A DNA stretch of 64,000 bases, from assembly GCF_013170805.1 (NCBI RefSeq), contig NZ_CP051293.1, positions 4,904,001 to 4,968,000 on the forward strand, written 5' to 3'. How positions within the stretch are numbered: position 1 is the stretch's first letter; each line of letters opens with the position of its first letter. The notes beneath the pieces are model-generated. The model had not been told where the DNA came from, ran no database searches, and saw only the letters and a program-made list of their open reading frames with translations. Of the stretch, positions 47,474 to 55,536 are shown in pieces. The translations under genes and the position numbers were made by a program. This DNA is from Mesorhizobium sp. NZP2077. Lineage in GTDB: Bacteria > Pseudomonadota > Alphaproteobacteria > Rhizobiales > Rhizobiaceae.

Positions 47474-48229
47474 TCACTTCCTCAGGCGATACTTTTTGGT
47501 CTTGCGGTCAAAGACATAGTCCTCCTCATATCCAGCGCGGCCATCGTAGAAATTCACGGATATGATGTCCTTGCCTCGCTCAACACTCTTCTGCACATTC
47601 TCGTAGATGGCTGTCATCAGCATGCCCGCATTGCAGAGGTCGCCGCCGAATTTGATGGTCTGCACGGCCTTCTTCCGTTTCTTGTTGATGACCTGCATTT
47701 TCGTCATGCAGATTCCGGCGTCGCTTTTGGTGTAGATCCCGGCAAACCGGTCGGTGGCCGTCTGCGCCCAAAAGGGAATCTCGACGTTTCCCTCGATCCT
47801 CCCCTCCCCGGTGTCGTCGAAGCCTGCAACCTTCCTGAGATTGACCGGAAATTTGTCAGTTCCCTTGCTCCAGCTTCCCGTCAGATTGCCGTCGCCGAGT
47901 TCGACGGAAAACGGGCATCCAGTGGTGTCGAGGCCCGTTTTTTTGCCCATGACGATGACGCGCTGAAACTCCTTGTCATTGGCAATCTCGCAAAGCGCGA
48001 GGCTGGTGCCGCTGACTTTGCCGTAGAGCGGGATCGGGGTTTGCTTGTCGTCAAGGAAGTAGCTGCCCTCGAGCGTGAGGCCGCTGCCGAACGTATACGT
48101 TTGCAAGGAGAGATGGACGGGGTTGGGACCGATCGAACCTTCGTAGTTTTCCACGTGATACCAACCCGCCGTGGCTTTGCCGCTTAACAGCAACAAGCAG
48201 AAAACGGCTGATACGAATTGCCTGACCAT
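47474..48229 (-). CDS. Secreted protein of unknown function
   Basis: 251 residues from ATG 48229 (MVRQFVSAVFCLLLLSGKATAG); in-frame starts upstream run past the signal peptide and are less likely. Signal peptide 1-21. The mature part is rich in aromatic and glycine residues, with GSYFLDDKQTPIPLYGKVSG near 58 suggesting a beta-rich fold and two Cys (CEIAND, TGCPF) plus two later (ICMTK, LCNAG). The first half resembles repeats of small periplasmic proteins of unknown function. No clear family recognised; convergent with the DUF1905 gene. Confidence 0.8.
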   Translation of the reverse strand: MVRQFVSAVFCLLLLSGKATAGWYHVENYEGSIGPNPVHLSLQTYTFGSGLTLEGSYFLDDKQTPIPLYGKVSGTSLALCEIANDKEFQRVIVMGKKTGLDTTGCPFSVELGDGNLTGSWSKGTDKFPVNLRKVAGFDDTGEGRIEGNVEIPFWAQTATDRFAGIYTKSDAGICMTKMQVINKKRKKAVQTIKFGGDLCNAGMLMTAIYENVQKSVERGKDIISVNFYDGRAGYEEDYVFDRKTKKYRLRK

Positions 48230-48377
48230 CCCGCTTCCCGGTGAATTCACCTCACCATAGCCAGCCGGTGGGGCCATGTCTGCACCGCAGCGACGGTCGG
48301 TTGCCCAGTTGAGCACGCGCCGTGAAACTCCGGCGCGGCTCTCGCTTTGATTCGGGAAAGACGTCCAACCTTCTGTT

Positions 48378-49271
48378 TTACCGCTTCAAATTCACCACGA
48401 TGACGCCGCCCAGCGCCAGCGCGCCGCCGAGGATGCCGAGCAGCGTCGGCACTTCGCCCAGCCAGAAGAAGCCGATCAGGGCGGACATCGGCGAAACCAA
48501 ATAGAGGAAATTCGAGGCGCGCGCTGCCGGCAGGCGCGACAAGGCCGTCGCCCAGGCGGCGTAGGCGATCAGGCTCGGCACGATGCCGAGAAAGATCACG
48601 GCGCCGAGGCCGGCGGTGTTGGCGACCGCTGCCTGTGCAAAGCCGCTTGGCAGAAACGGCGACAGGCAAAGTGCGCCAAGGATCATATTCGAGGCCGAGA
48701 TGGTAAGCGGATGATGACGGACAAAGAGCGGCTTCTGCACGATGGTGTTGACAGCCGAGCACAGCGCGGAGCCTAGAACCAACAGCGCACCGGCATTGAA
48801 GTGCAGGCCATTGCCGTCGGCCACGGCGATGATGCCGATGCCGGCGAAGGAAATGGCCGTGCCAAACCAGGCCCAGCTTGAGAAGCGCTCGCCGAGCAAT
48901 GCCATTGCCATGATGGCGGTGAAGATCGGGCTGACATTGATGATGAAGCCGGCGGCACCGGCCGAGACGGTCAGTTCGCCGAAATTGAGCATGACGGTGT
49001 AGAGCGCGACGAAAATTGCCCCGCCAAAGACGAGGCGCCACACCTCCTCGAGCCTGGGCAGCGCCGGGCGCTTGACGGCAAGGAAGATCGCAGCCGGCAC
49101 CGCGGCGATGCCAAAGCGCAGGGCGCCCAGTTCCAGCGGCCCGAAGGCCGCGAGGCCGGCACGGATCGCCGGAAAGGCGGAGGCCCAGCCGACCACAGTC
49201 AGCGCCACGGCGATGGCGGACGTGGTGTCCATGCGCTGTGTCTGATTCAACGTGCCCGTCATCGCGCTCAT
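48378..49271 (-). CDS. EamA/DMT family transporter
   Basis: 297 residues from ATG 49271 (MSAMTGTLNQTQRMDTTSA), with GAGGACAG upstream; an earlier ATG at 49334 lies in the divergent promoter region. Ten hydrophobic segments in two EamA repeats of about 140 residues (first about 20-145, second about 160-295), the drug/metabolite transporter fold, exporting amino acids or other metabolites. Typical words: VVGWASAFPAIRAGL, GELTVSAGAAGFIINVSPIFTAI and LGIVPSLIAYAAWATALSRLPAARAS. Faces a LysR regulator gene that probably controls it. Confidence 0.94.
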   Translation of the reverse strand: MSAMTGTLNQTQRMDTTSAIAVALTVVGWASAFPAIRAGLAAFGPLELGALRFGIAAVPAAIFLAVKRPALPRLEEVWRLVFGGAIFVALYTVMLNFGELTVSAGAAGFIINVSPIFTAIMAMALLGERFSSWAWFGTAISFAGIGIIAVADGNGLHFNAGALLVLGSALCSAVNTIVQKPLFVRHHPLTISASNMILGALCLSPFLPSGFAQAAVANTAGLGAVIFLGIVPSLIAYAAWATALSRLPAARASNFLYLVSPMSALIGFFWLGEVPTLLGILGGALALGGVIVVNLKR

Positions 49272-49356
49272 CTCACTGTCCTCGTGTTCTTCCGTCCTGA
49301 AAGCCACAAAACGCCTTTTTCCGCCTGTTGACAAACGACCAAATCGAGGATCACCT

Positions 49357-50289
49357 GTGACTATGGATCACAGCTCGGACACAATGGTGCCGCTCGAAAC
49401 GCTGCGCGCCTTCGACGCGGCGGCACGCACAGGCAGCTTTTCGGCGGCCGCCGAAAAACTCAACATCACCCATGGCGCCGTCAGCCGGCAGATCGCCAAG
49501 CTCGAGGACTGGCTCGGGCTGAAAGTGTTCGATCGCGGCGCGCGCGGCGTCTCGCTGACGATCGAAGGCAACCGGCTGCATCTGCGCACCGCGGAAGCCT
49601 TCGCACTGATATCAAGCCATTCCGACCGCTGGGTCGAGCCGCGCGGCACGGCGGTGGTGCGGCTGACCTCGATCCCCTCGGTCAGCGGGCTGTGGCTGAT
49701 GCCGCGCATGGCGACACTGGAGAACAATCCCACCAAGCTGCGCATCGTGCTCGATGTCGACATCCGCCAGGCCGACCTTGCCGATGAAGGCATCGACCTG
49801 TCGATCCGCTGCGGCCGTGGTGGCATTCCCGGCCGCATTTCGGTGCAACTGTTCGAAGAGCATGTCTTCCCCGTCGCCTCACCGGAACTCGCTCGCGAAA
49901 TCGGCCGCGGTGACCCGGCCCGGCTGCTTAAATTTCCGCTGATCAACGATTCCGACGCGTCCGGCTGGCGTGCCTGGTTCGCGGCACAAGGCATGGACTA
50001 CCGCCCACGCCCGCAGGATCGGCGATTCGAGGACTACAATCTGGTGCTGGATGCTGCCGCCTATGGGCTCGGCATCGCGCTGGCGCGTCCACCGTTGACC
50101 GGGCATCAGCTGCAGTCGGGCCGCATTGCCGCGGTCGACGAGCGCACCGCGCTCAATCCGGTGTCCTATTGGCTCGACCGGCCGCTGGGACGGCCACGCA
50201 CGGCCGCCGCCGACCTCGCCCGCCGCATCGCGCATCAGGCCGGATTGGCTCCGGACAAGATCAAAGCGTTCATCGAGGCCGAGCGATAG
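49357..50289 (+). CDS. LysR family transcriptional regulator facing the EamA transporter gene
   Basis: 310 residues from GTG 49357 (six bases after CGAGGA) or 308 from ATG 49363. Helix-turn-helix at about 10-70 (LRAFDAAARTGSFSAAAEKLNITHGAVSRQIAKLEDWLGLKVF); effector domain about 95-300 with the GcvA-like layout (SIPSVSGLWLMPRM and DYNLVLDAAAYGLGIALARP). Divergent from the transporter with an 85-base gap containing the shared promoters; amino acid or metabolite sensing is inferred. Confidence 0.93.
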   Translation: MTMDHSSDTMVPLETLRAFDAAARTGSFSAAAEKLNITHGAVSRQIAKLEDWLGLKVFDRGARGVSLTIEGNRLHLRTAEAFALISSHSDRWVEPRGTAVVRLTSIPSVSGLWLMPRMATLENNPTKLRIVLDVDIRQADLADEGIDLSIRCGRGGIPGRISVQLFEEHVFPVASPELAREIGRGDPARLLKFPLINDSDASGWRAWFAAQGMDYRPRPQDRRFEDYNLVLDAAAYGLGIALARPPLTGHQLQSGRIAAVDERTALNPVSYWLDRPLGRPRTAAADLARRIAHQAGLAPDKIKAFIEAER

Positions 50290-50323
50290 GTCTGCTGGCC
50301 TATCCCGTCAGCCGATTCGGACG

Positions 50324-50914
50324 TCAACGAAGCAAAAGCAGAACGAACCCGATGATCATGGTTGCCAACAAACCGGTCATGATCGAGACAAAGCCGATCC
50401 TCACCAGCAGGCCCTCAGGGTTGGATGCCGCAGCGTGGGATTGATTGGCAGGCCTTTGCCGTCCGGCCGGGGTATTCAGAGCGGGATTGCTGCGCGAGAC
50501 GGGGGCTGGCGGCGGAATGAACGACAGCAATGAGACCCCCGCAGCCCTGGCCGGTGCGTTGTCATTGGCTGTTGCCGAAGGTGGCATGAAGCTTCGCTGC
50601 GTTTCGGGTTCTGGCGCTGCCTTTCTCGTCACGACATCAGCCAGCACCGCCTCATCCCTCGCGTCGAGCTGGGCCTGATAAGCCTCGACGATGCCGGAAG
50701 AAGCAATCTGCTGCGATTTGACGGCCATGGGCGCTGCGGGCATCGCCAACAAAGCGGGCGCCGTGCGTTGAGCGAGCAGGGAAGGCGCGGCGGGCTGGAC
50801 CAGTTCCCTGACCAGCACCGTCCTGACCGGATCGGCTTTCGCCAACGGCACGGGTTGCGGCGTCATTGCCTCCTTGAGCAAGGAGGCCAGGCGGGCGGAA
50901 GAAATATCCATCAT
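50324..50914 (-). CDS. Hypothetical tail-anchored protein with Ala/Pro-rich linker
   Basis: 196 residues. No signal peptide; the N-terminal 170 residues are soluble and low complexity (Ala, Pro, Gln and Ser), with a short charged helix near 80-95 (EAYQAQLDARDEAVLADVV). A single hydrophobic segment at about 173-196 (RIGFVSIMTGLLATMIIGF, then a run of Leu) ends at the C terminus. That is a tail anchor with the soluble part in the cytoplasm. No family recognised. It is monocistronic; start MMDISS at 50914. Confidence 0.75.
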   Translation of the reverse strand: MMDISSARLASLLKEAMTPQPVPLAKADPVRTVLVRELVQPAAPSLLAQRTAPALLAMPAAPMAVKSQQIASSGIVEAYQAQLDARDEAVLADVVTRKAAPEPETQRSFMPPSATANDNAPARAAGVSLLSFIPPPAPVSRSNPALNTPAGRQRPANQSHAAASNPEGLLVRIGFVSIMTGLLATMIIGFVLLLLR

Positions 50915-50993
50915 GCCCCCGATTAAAGCGCTTTTCGCACCTGTCCTAGTGCCTCAGCATTGTCCGAGGCTTGTCACATGCTTGACCCGGCCG

Positions 50994-51016
50994 CAGATTT
51001 GTGGCGATGAAATCTG
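50994..51016 (+). promoter_or_regulatory. Perfect inverted repeat upstream of the DUF2093 gene
   Basis: CAGATTT (50994-51000) and AAATCTG (51010-51016) pair perfectly around a 9-base centre, 21 bases before the start codon. It may be an operator or an RNA hairpin affecting translation of the downstream gene. Confidence 0.45.
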
Positions 51017-51037
51017 TATGACACTTGGCACCACCGA

Positions 51038-51271
51038 ATGATGAACCGTTTCGAAGGCCCGGGCGGCAAGGAAGCCCGCATCCGCTATCTCGATGGCGAT
51101 TTCCAGGTCACGAGCCCCGGCTCGTTCGTGCGCTGCGCCGTGACCGGAGAAAACATCCCCTTGGACGAGCTGAAATACTGGAGCGTTGCCAGGCAGGAGC
51201 CCTACGTCAACGCCACCGCATCGCTGCGCCGTGAAATCGAGATGCATCCGGAGCTGCGCAAGCGGAGCTAA
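51038..51271 (+). CDS. DUF2093 domain-containing protein
   Basis: 77 residues. The family, small proteins of alphaproteobacteria, is recognised by RYLDGDFQVTSPGSFVRCAVTGENIPLDELKYWSVARQEPYVNA. Single cysteine only, so it is not a zinc finger. Function unknown. Ends in a 4-base overlap with the convergent lpxK stop (CTAA). Confidence 0.92.
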   Translation: MMNRFEGPGGKEARIRYLDGDFQVTSPGSFVRCAVTGENIPLDELKYWSVARQEPYVNATASLRREIEMHPELRKRS

Positions 51272-52293
51272 CTCTTCAGCTTGCGCTGACGCCAGGCATC
51301 CAACGTCTCGTGGATGATGCGTTTCGGCACATTGTCGAGTTCGAAAACCGTGTCGATTTCGAGTACCTCAAGTCCGTCGAGAAAATCCTGCGAAGCGCCG
51401 TGGCGCAACCGGGCAGCGTCCTTGGCCGTGGTGATGAGCCCGAGATCTTCGGCGCGCGCCGTCGTCGCCAGTTCTGCGAGTTCGTCCTCGGCGTAGAAAT
51501 GATGGTCCGGAAAAGGCCTGGAGAGAACCACCTCACCGCCAGCCTCGCGCACAGTGTCGAAGAATTTGTCGGGATGGCCGATGCCGGCGAAGGCGAGAAA
51601 CCGCCTGCCGGCAAGCCCCGCCTTCCTGCTTGGCTCCGTATGAGCCTCGAAGATCGGCCGGCCGGCGCGCGCCGCCTGGCGCACCACGGCGTCGGCCGCA
51701 GTGCCCTCGCCCATCTTCAACAACCCGCTGGTGAAGACCAGCTGGTCGACGATTTTGGCCCGGAGCGGGCCGCCCGGAATGACGCGGCCATTGCCGATGC
51801 CGTAGCGGGCGTCGACGACGACCAGCGCGTAGTCGATATGGATGCGCGCGCTCTGAAAGCCATCATCCATGATCAGGAAGTCGCAGCCGTGCTTTTCCAG
51901 CAGCAGCCGGGCGCCGGCGGCGCGGTTCGGTGTCACCGCGACGGGGGCGTGCTCGGCCAAAAGCAGCGGCTCGTCGCCGACATGCCTGGCGCTGTCGTGG
52001 TGGGAATCGACAACATGCGGCTCGGCGAACGAGCCGCCATGGCCGCGCGACAGGAAACCGGGTTTGAGATGCAGGCGCTTGGCCTGTTCGGCAAGCGCGA
52101 TGGCGACCGGCGTCTTGCCGGTGCCGCCAACGGTTAAATTGCCGATGCACAGGACCGGCGCCTCGATCTTCTCGCGCCGAGCCCGCCGCATGCCGCGTCC
52201 GGCAACAAGTGCGTACACGGCCGACAGCGGTGACAGCGCCAGGACTTTCCAGTCCGGCTCTTCCCACCAGAATGGTGGTGCTTCGGAGGCCAC
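51268..52293 (-). CDS. lpxK: Tetraacyldisaccharide 4'-kinase LpxK
   Basis: 341 residues. Adds the 4'-phosphate to the lipid A disaccharide precursor at the inner membrane. The P-loop GNLTVGGTGKTPVAIAL lies near residue 52; the acidic segment DFLIMDDGFQSARIHIDYALVVVDARYG near 135 and GNGRVIPGGPLRA near 163 are conserved in LpxK. It starts 1 base after the waaA stop, within the envelope operon. Its stop overlaps that of the DUF2093 gene. Confidence 0.96.
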   Translation of the reverse strand: MASEAPPFWWEEPDWKVLALSPLSAVYALVAGRGMRRARREKIEAPVLCIGNLTVGGTGKTPVAIALAEQAKRLHLKPGFLSRGHGGSFAEPHVVDSHHDSARHVGDEPLLLAEHAPVAVTPNRAAGARLLLEKHGCDFLIMDDGFQSARIHIDYALVVVDARYGIGNGRVIPGGPLRAKIVDQLVFTSGLLKMGEGTAADAVVRQAARAGRPIFEAHTEPSRKAGLAGRRFLAFAGIGHPDKFFDTVREAGGEVVLSRPFPDHHFYAEDELAELATTARAEDLGLITTAKDAARLRHGASQDFLDGLEVLEIDTVFELDNVPKRIIHETLDAWRQRKLKS

Positions 52294-52294
52294 G

Positions 52295-53611
52295 CTAGCG
52301 CCCGTTGGCGCCCTTCAGGCGCGACTTGACGACCAGTGGCTGGATGTAGGGTTCGAGCGATTTCAGCGTGCGCGCCAGCGCGCCGCGCATTTCATCGACG
52401 GTCGCGATCCCCGCCGCCATCATCTTGTGACGCGCCACTTCGTTGGTCAAAAGGAAGTTGACGGCGCCGGCCAGCATGTCGCGATCGCGCACCAGCTTGG
52501 CGCCACCGCTGTCGATCAGGCGCTGATAGGCTTCGCGGAAATTCTGCACATTGCGCCCGGCGAGAACCGCCGTGTCGAGCATGGCCGGCTCGAGCGGATT
52601 CTGGCCGCCCTCGGAGGTCAGCGAGCGGCCGACGAAGGCGATTTCGGTCAACCGGAGATAGAGCCCCATCTCGCCGATCGTATCGCCGAGCAGGATATCG
52701 GTGTCAGGCCCGATGCGGTCGCCCTTGCTGCGCCGCGCGACCTTCAGCCCCATGCCGGAAATCTGCGCGGCGAGGGCCTCGGCGCGATCGGGGTGGCGCG
52801 GAACGACGATCGTCAGCAGGCCGTGGTGACGCTTGTGCAGCGTTGCGTGGACTTCCGCCGCGACCACTTCCTCACCGTCGTGGGTCGAGATCGCGGCCCA
52901 GGTCGGTCGGCCGCCGATCTGCCGCTGCAAGGTGGCCAGCGCCCGTTGGTCGACCGGCGGCGGATTGGTATCGACCTTGAGGTTTCCGGACACCGTGACC
53001 GGCCGGGCACCGAGCGCGCGAAAGCGCTCACCGTCGATATCGGACTGGGCAACGACATGGGCAAGGTTCTCGAACAGCGCCTCGGCGATGTTGGCGCGCT
53101 TCTTCCACGAGGTGAACGAGCGGTCGGACAGCCTGCCATTGACCAAAACCTGCGGCACGTGACGCGCGCCAAGCTCGAGGATGGTCATCGGCCAGATCTC
53201 GGATTCGGCGATGATCGCCAGGTCCGGGCGCCAGTGATCAAGGAACCGGCTCACCGCCGGCTTCAGGTCGAGCGGCACATATTGGTGGATGATGCGGTCG
53301 CCGAGTCGCTCATCGGCAACCTGGGCCGATGTCACGGTGCCGGTCGTCAGCACGATGTTGACGCCATAGTCGAGAATGCTTTCGACCAACGGCACAACGG
53401 CTATGGTCTCGCCGACGCTTGCGGCATGGATCCAGATCACCGGTCCTTCGGGGCGCGGGCGGCCGGCGACGCCATAGCGCTCGCGGCGGCGGTTGCGGTC
53501 TTCCTTGCCGCGCGAGGTGCGCCAGGCGACATAGGGTCCGACCAGCGGATAGGCAGCGGCACCGGCAAAACGGTATGCCGACAGCATGGCGCGCGCCCAG
53601 CGACCGCTCAT
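52295..53611 (-). CDS. waaA: 3-deoxy-D-manno-octulosonic acid transferase WaaA (KdtA)
   Basis: 438 residues. Membrane-associated GT-B-type enzyme that adds Kdo sugars to the lipid A precursor. An N-terminal hydrophobic segment precedes IWIHAASVGETIAVVPLVESI near 60 (the WaaA signature with the catalytic glutamate E70). Later motifs VSGNLKVD, ISTHDGEEVVA and VGRSLTSEGGQNPLEPAML are typical. Overlaps the acyltransferase gene by ATGA. Identification is strong. Confidence 0.96.
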   Translation of the reverse strand: MSGRWARAMLSAYRFAGAAAYPLVGPYVAWRTSRGKEDRNRRRERYGVAGRPRPEGPVIWIHAASVGETIAVVPLVESILDYGVNIVLTTGTVTSAQVADERLGDRIIHQYVPLDLKPAVSRFLDHWRPDLAIIAESEIWPMTILELGARHVPQVLVNGRLSDRSFTSWKKRANIAEALFENLAHVVAQSDIDGERFRALGARPVTVSGNLKVDTNPPPVDQRALATLQRQIGGRPTWAAISTHDGEEVVAAEVHATLHKRHHGLLTIVVPRHPDRAEALAAQISGMGLKVARRSKGDRIGPDTDILLGDTIGEMGLYLRLTEIAFVGRSLTSEGGQNPLEPAMLDTAVLAGRNVQNFREAYQRLIDSGGAKLVRDRDMLAGAVNFLLTNEVARHKMMAAGIATVDEMRGALARTLKSLEPYIQPLVVKSRLKGANGR

Positions 53612-54399
53612 CGCCGGCCGTCCACGAGACGGTAGGCCTCGGCCGTCGCGGCATTGAGAGCGATGGTGACTTCCTGGCGCTTGCGCTCCATTTCGGCGTC
53701 ATCGGCGTCCGCCGCTACAAAGATCGGCGCCCCGATGGTCACGGCGGAGCGGCCGAACGGCAGGTTGATGGTGGTCTTGTCCCAGCTCTTTTCCAGCACC
53801 TTGCGGCGGCTGGTGGCGATGGCGACCGGCAGGAGCGGTCGGCCCGAGAGGCGCGCCAGGAGAACGATACCGAGCCCTGCGTCGCGCGGCGTGCCGTGCG
53901 GGATATCTGCGATCATGGCAACGTTCTTGCCTGCGGTGAGCGACTTTTTGAGGGCGATGAGGGCCTTGGCCCCGCCTTTGTCGAGATGCCTGGCATTGTC
54001 GCGTCCACCGGAACCCCGCACCGCCTCGATGCCGAATTTCTCCAGCATCAAAGCGTTCAGCTCGGCATCGGCGCTGCGCGACACCATGGCGACCAGCGGT
54101 TTCCGCTTGGGATAATAGGCCGGCGTCAAAAGATGCTGGCCGTGCCAAAGAGCAATGATACCGGGCTCGAACTCGGCGTAGGCGCCGCCTGAAAAGCGGG
54201 CCGATCCAGCGACCAGGGGGCTGGTCAGGCGAACCAGCCGCACGAATTGCGCGAGCAGGCTGGCAATGACGTTCTTGACGAATCGCGACTGCGCGAGCGG
54301 TTCGCGTATCTTGCGCCAGAAGGCCTTGGTCGCGCGGCTGCCGCCCCTGCCCGTGGGCGTGGCGTCGCTGGCTGGCCCTTTCGCCAGGTCATGCTCCAC
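53608..54399 (-). CDS. DUF374-type lysophospholipid acyltransferase family protein
   Basis: 263 residues from GTG 54399 (MEHDLAKGPASDATPT), 5 bases after the DUF4170 stop; longer frames to 54663 have shadow-like composition. The middle holds the acyltransferase-like signature LWHGQHLLTPAYYPKRKPLVAMVSRSADAELN near residue 85-115, RGSGGRDNARHL and MIADIPHGTPRD, matching the DUF374/LPLAT group. In rhizobia it is found next to waaA and lpxK, hinting at lipid A or phospholipid acylation. The exact acceptor is unknown. Confidence 0.9.
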   Translation of the reverse strand: MEHDLAKGPASDATPTGRGGSRATKAFWRKIREPLAQSRFVKNVIASLLAQFVRLVRLTSPLVAGSARFSGGAYAEFEPGIIALWHGQHLLTPAYYPKRKPLVAMVSRSADAELNALMLEKFGIEAVRGSGGRDNARHLDKGGAKALIALKKSLTAGKNVAMIADIPHGTPRDAGLGIVLLARLSGRPLLPVAIATSRRKVLEKSWDKTTINLPFGRSAVTIGAPIFVAADADDAEMERKRQEVTIALNAATAEAYRLVDGRR

Positions 54400-54404
54400 C
54401 GAAT

Positions 54405-54650
54405 TCAACCGACGACCTTGCTGTCGGGATCCAGCAGACGGTGCAGGTGAACGACGAAATAACGCATATGGGCATTGTCCACGCTGGCTTGCGCCTTGGC
54501 TTTCCACGCCGTGTGCGCGGATTGATAGTCCGGATAGACGCCAACAATGTCGAGCGCATCGAGATCGCGGAACTCGGTGCTGCCAAGCTTCTTCAGTTCG
54601 CCGCCGAACACCAGATGCAAAAGCTGTTTCTTTCCGTCTTCCGCGGCCAT
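54405..54650 (-). CDS. DUF4170 domain-containing protein
   Basis: 81 residues (MAAEDGKKQLLHLVFGGEL). Small cytoplasmic protein with LGSTEFRDLDALDIVGVYPDYQSAHTAWKAKAQASVDNAHMRYFVVHLHRLLDP, the DUF4170 pattern found in rhizobia beside lipid A genes. Function unknown. Upstream, TCACA/TGTGA at 54660-54672 is a short perfect palindrome just before the start, a possible local operator. Confidence 0.9.
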   Translation of the reverse strand: MAAEDGKKQLLHLVFGGELKKLGSTEFRDLDALDIVGVYPDYQSAHTAWKAKAQASVDNAHMRYFVVHLHRLLDPDSKVVG

Positions 54651-54726
54651 GTCGGTCCTTCACATATTGTGAGTTTGTGACAGGTCTAGACCAAAGCCGC
54701 CGACTTTGGAACCTGCGAATATGCTT

Positions 54727-55536
54727 TCACAGACCGGCGATGACATCGACGAGCACCGTCAACAGCTCACCGCTGCCGGCGGCGAGCGCGCCGTGGCGGG
54801 TCACCTCGCCGGCATAGAGCGGCGCGCGGCCATGCGGGTCTAGCAACTGGCCGCCGGCCTCGCGCAGGATGAGATCGGCGGCGGCGATGTCCCAGTCATG
54901 TGCGTTCGGCTTGACGAAGGTGGCGTCGAGCGTGGCGTTGGCGATCATTGCCAGGCGGTAGGCCAGCGAGGGGCTGTAGGGCGCCCGTGTCAGCCGTTTC
55001 TGCCAGTTGGCCGGCACGAGGTCGATCAGTTGCTTCAGTCCAGAAATCTCGGCCTTGTCGCCAAGCGTGCGCACCGCGATGCGCTTGCCGTTGCGGAACG
55101 CACCCTGGCCGGGCAGCGCCCAAAAGGTCTCGTCCATCGCCGGGCATTCGAGCACGCCGGCGAGCGTGCGGCCTTGTTCGACGACGGCGACGCTGACGCA
55201 CCAGGTGCGCTGTCCCTCGAGAAAGCCGCGTGTGCCGTCTATCGGATCGACGACAAAGGTGCGGCGCGCCGAAAGCCGCGCCGGATCGTCGACCGTTTCT
55301 TCCGACAGCCAGCCATAGTCCGGCCGCGCCGCCAGCAGGGTCTGGCGCAGATAGGCGTCGGCCGCATGGTCGGCTTCGCTGACCGGCGAGGTACCGCCCT
55401 TCATCCAGACTTGCGGGCTGTTGCCGAAGTAACGCATGGCGATGAGACCCGCCTCGCGGGCGGCGTCGCGCAGCAGCGGCAGATCCCCGATGGCGCCCGA
55501 AGGGGCACCGGCAGTGGTCAGTTCATGCTCCGGCAA
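54727..55536 (-). CDS. cysQ: Inositol monophosphatase family protein, probable 3'(2'),5'-bisphosphate nucleotidase CysQ
   Basis: 269 residues. Mg2+-dependent phosphatase with the family metal motifs: E/D in WLSEETVDDPARL near residue 77, D-P-I-D-G-T in VVDPIDGTRGFLEGQ near 97, and HDWDIAAADLILREAGG near 213. CysQ removes the 3'-phosphate of PAP in sulfate assimilation; the SuhB-type inositol phosphatases share the motifs, so assignment to CysQ is likely but not certain. Its start overlaps the pmbA 3' end by 14 bases. Confidence 0.85.
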   Translation of the reverse strand: MPEHELTTAGAPSGAIGDLPLLRDAAREAGLIAMRYFGNSPQVWMKGGTSPVSEADHAADAYLRQTLLAARPDYGWLSEETVDDPARLSARRTFVVDPIDGTRGFLEGQRTWCVSVAVVEQGRTLAGVLECPAMDETFWALPGQGAFRNGKRIAVRTLGDKAEISGLKQLIDLVPANWQKRLTRAPYSPSLAYRLAMIANATLDATFVKPNAHDWDIAAADLILREAGGQLLDPHGRAPLYAGEVTRHGALAAGSGELLTVLVDVIAGL

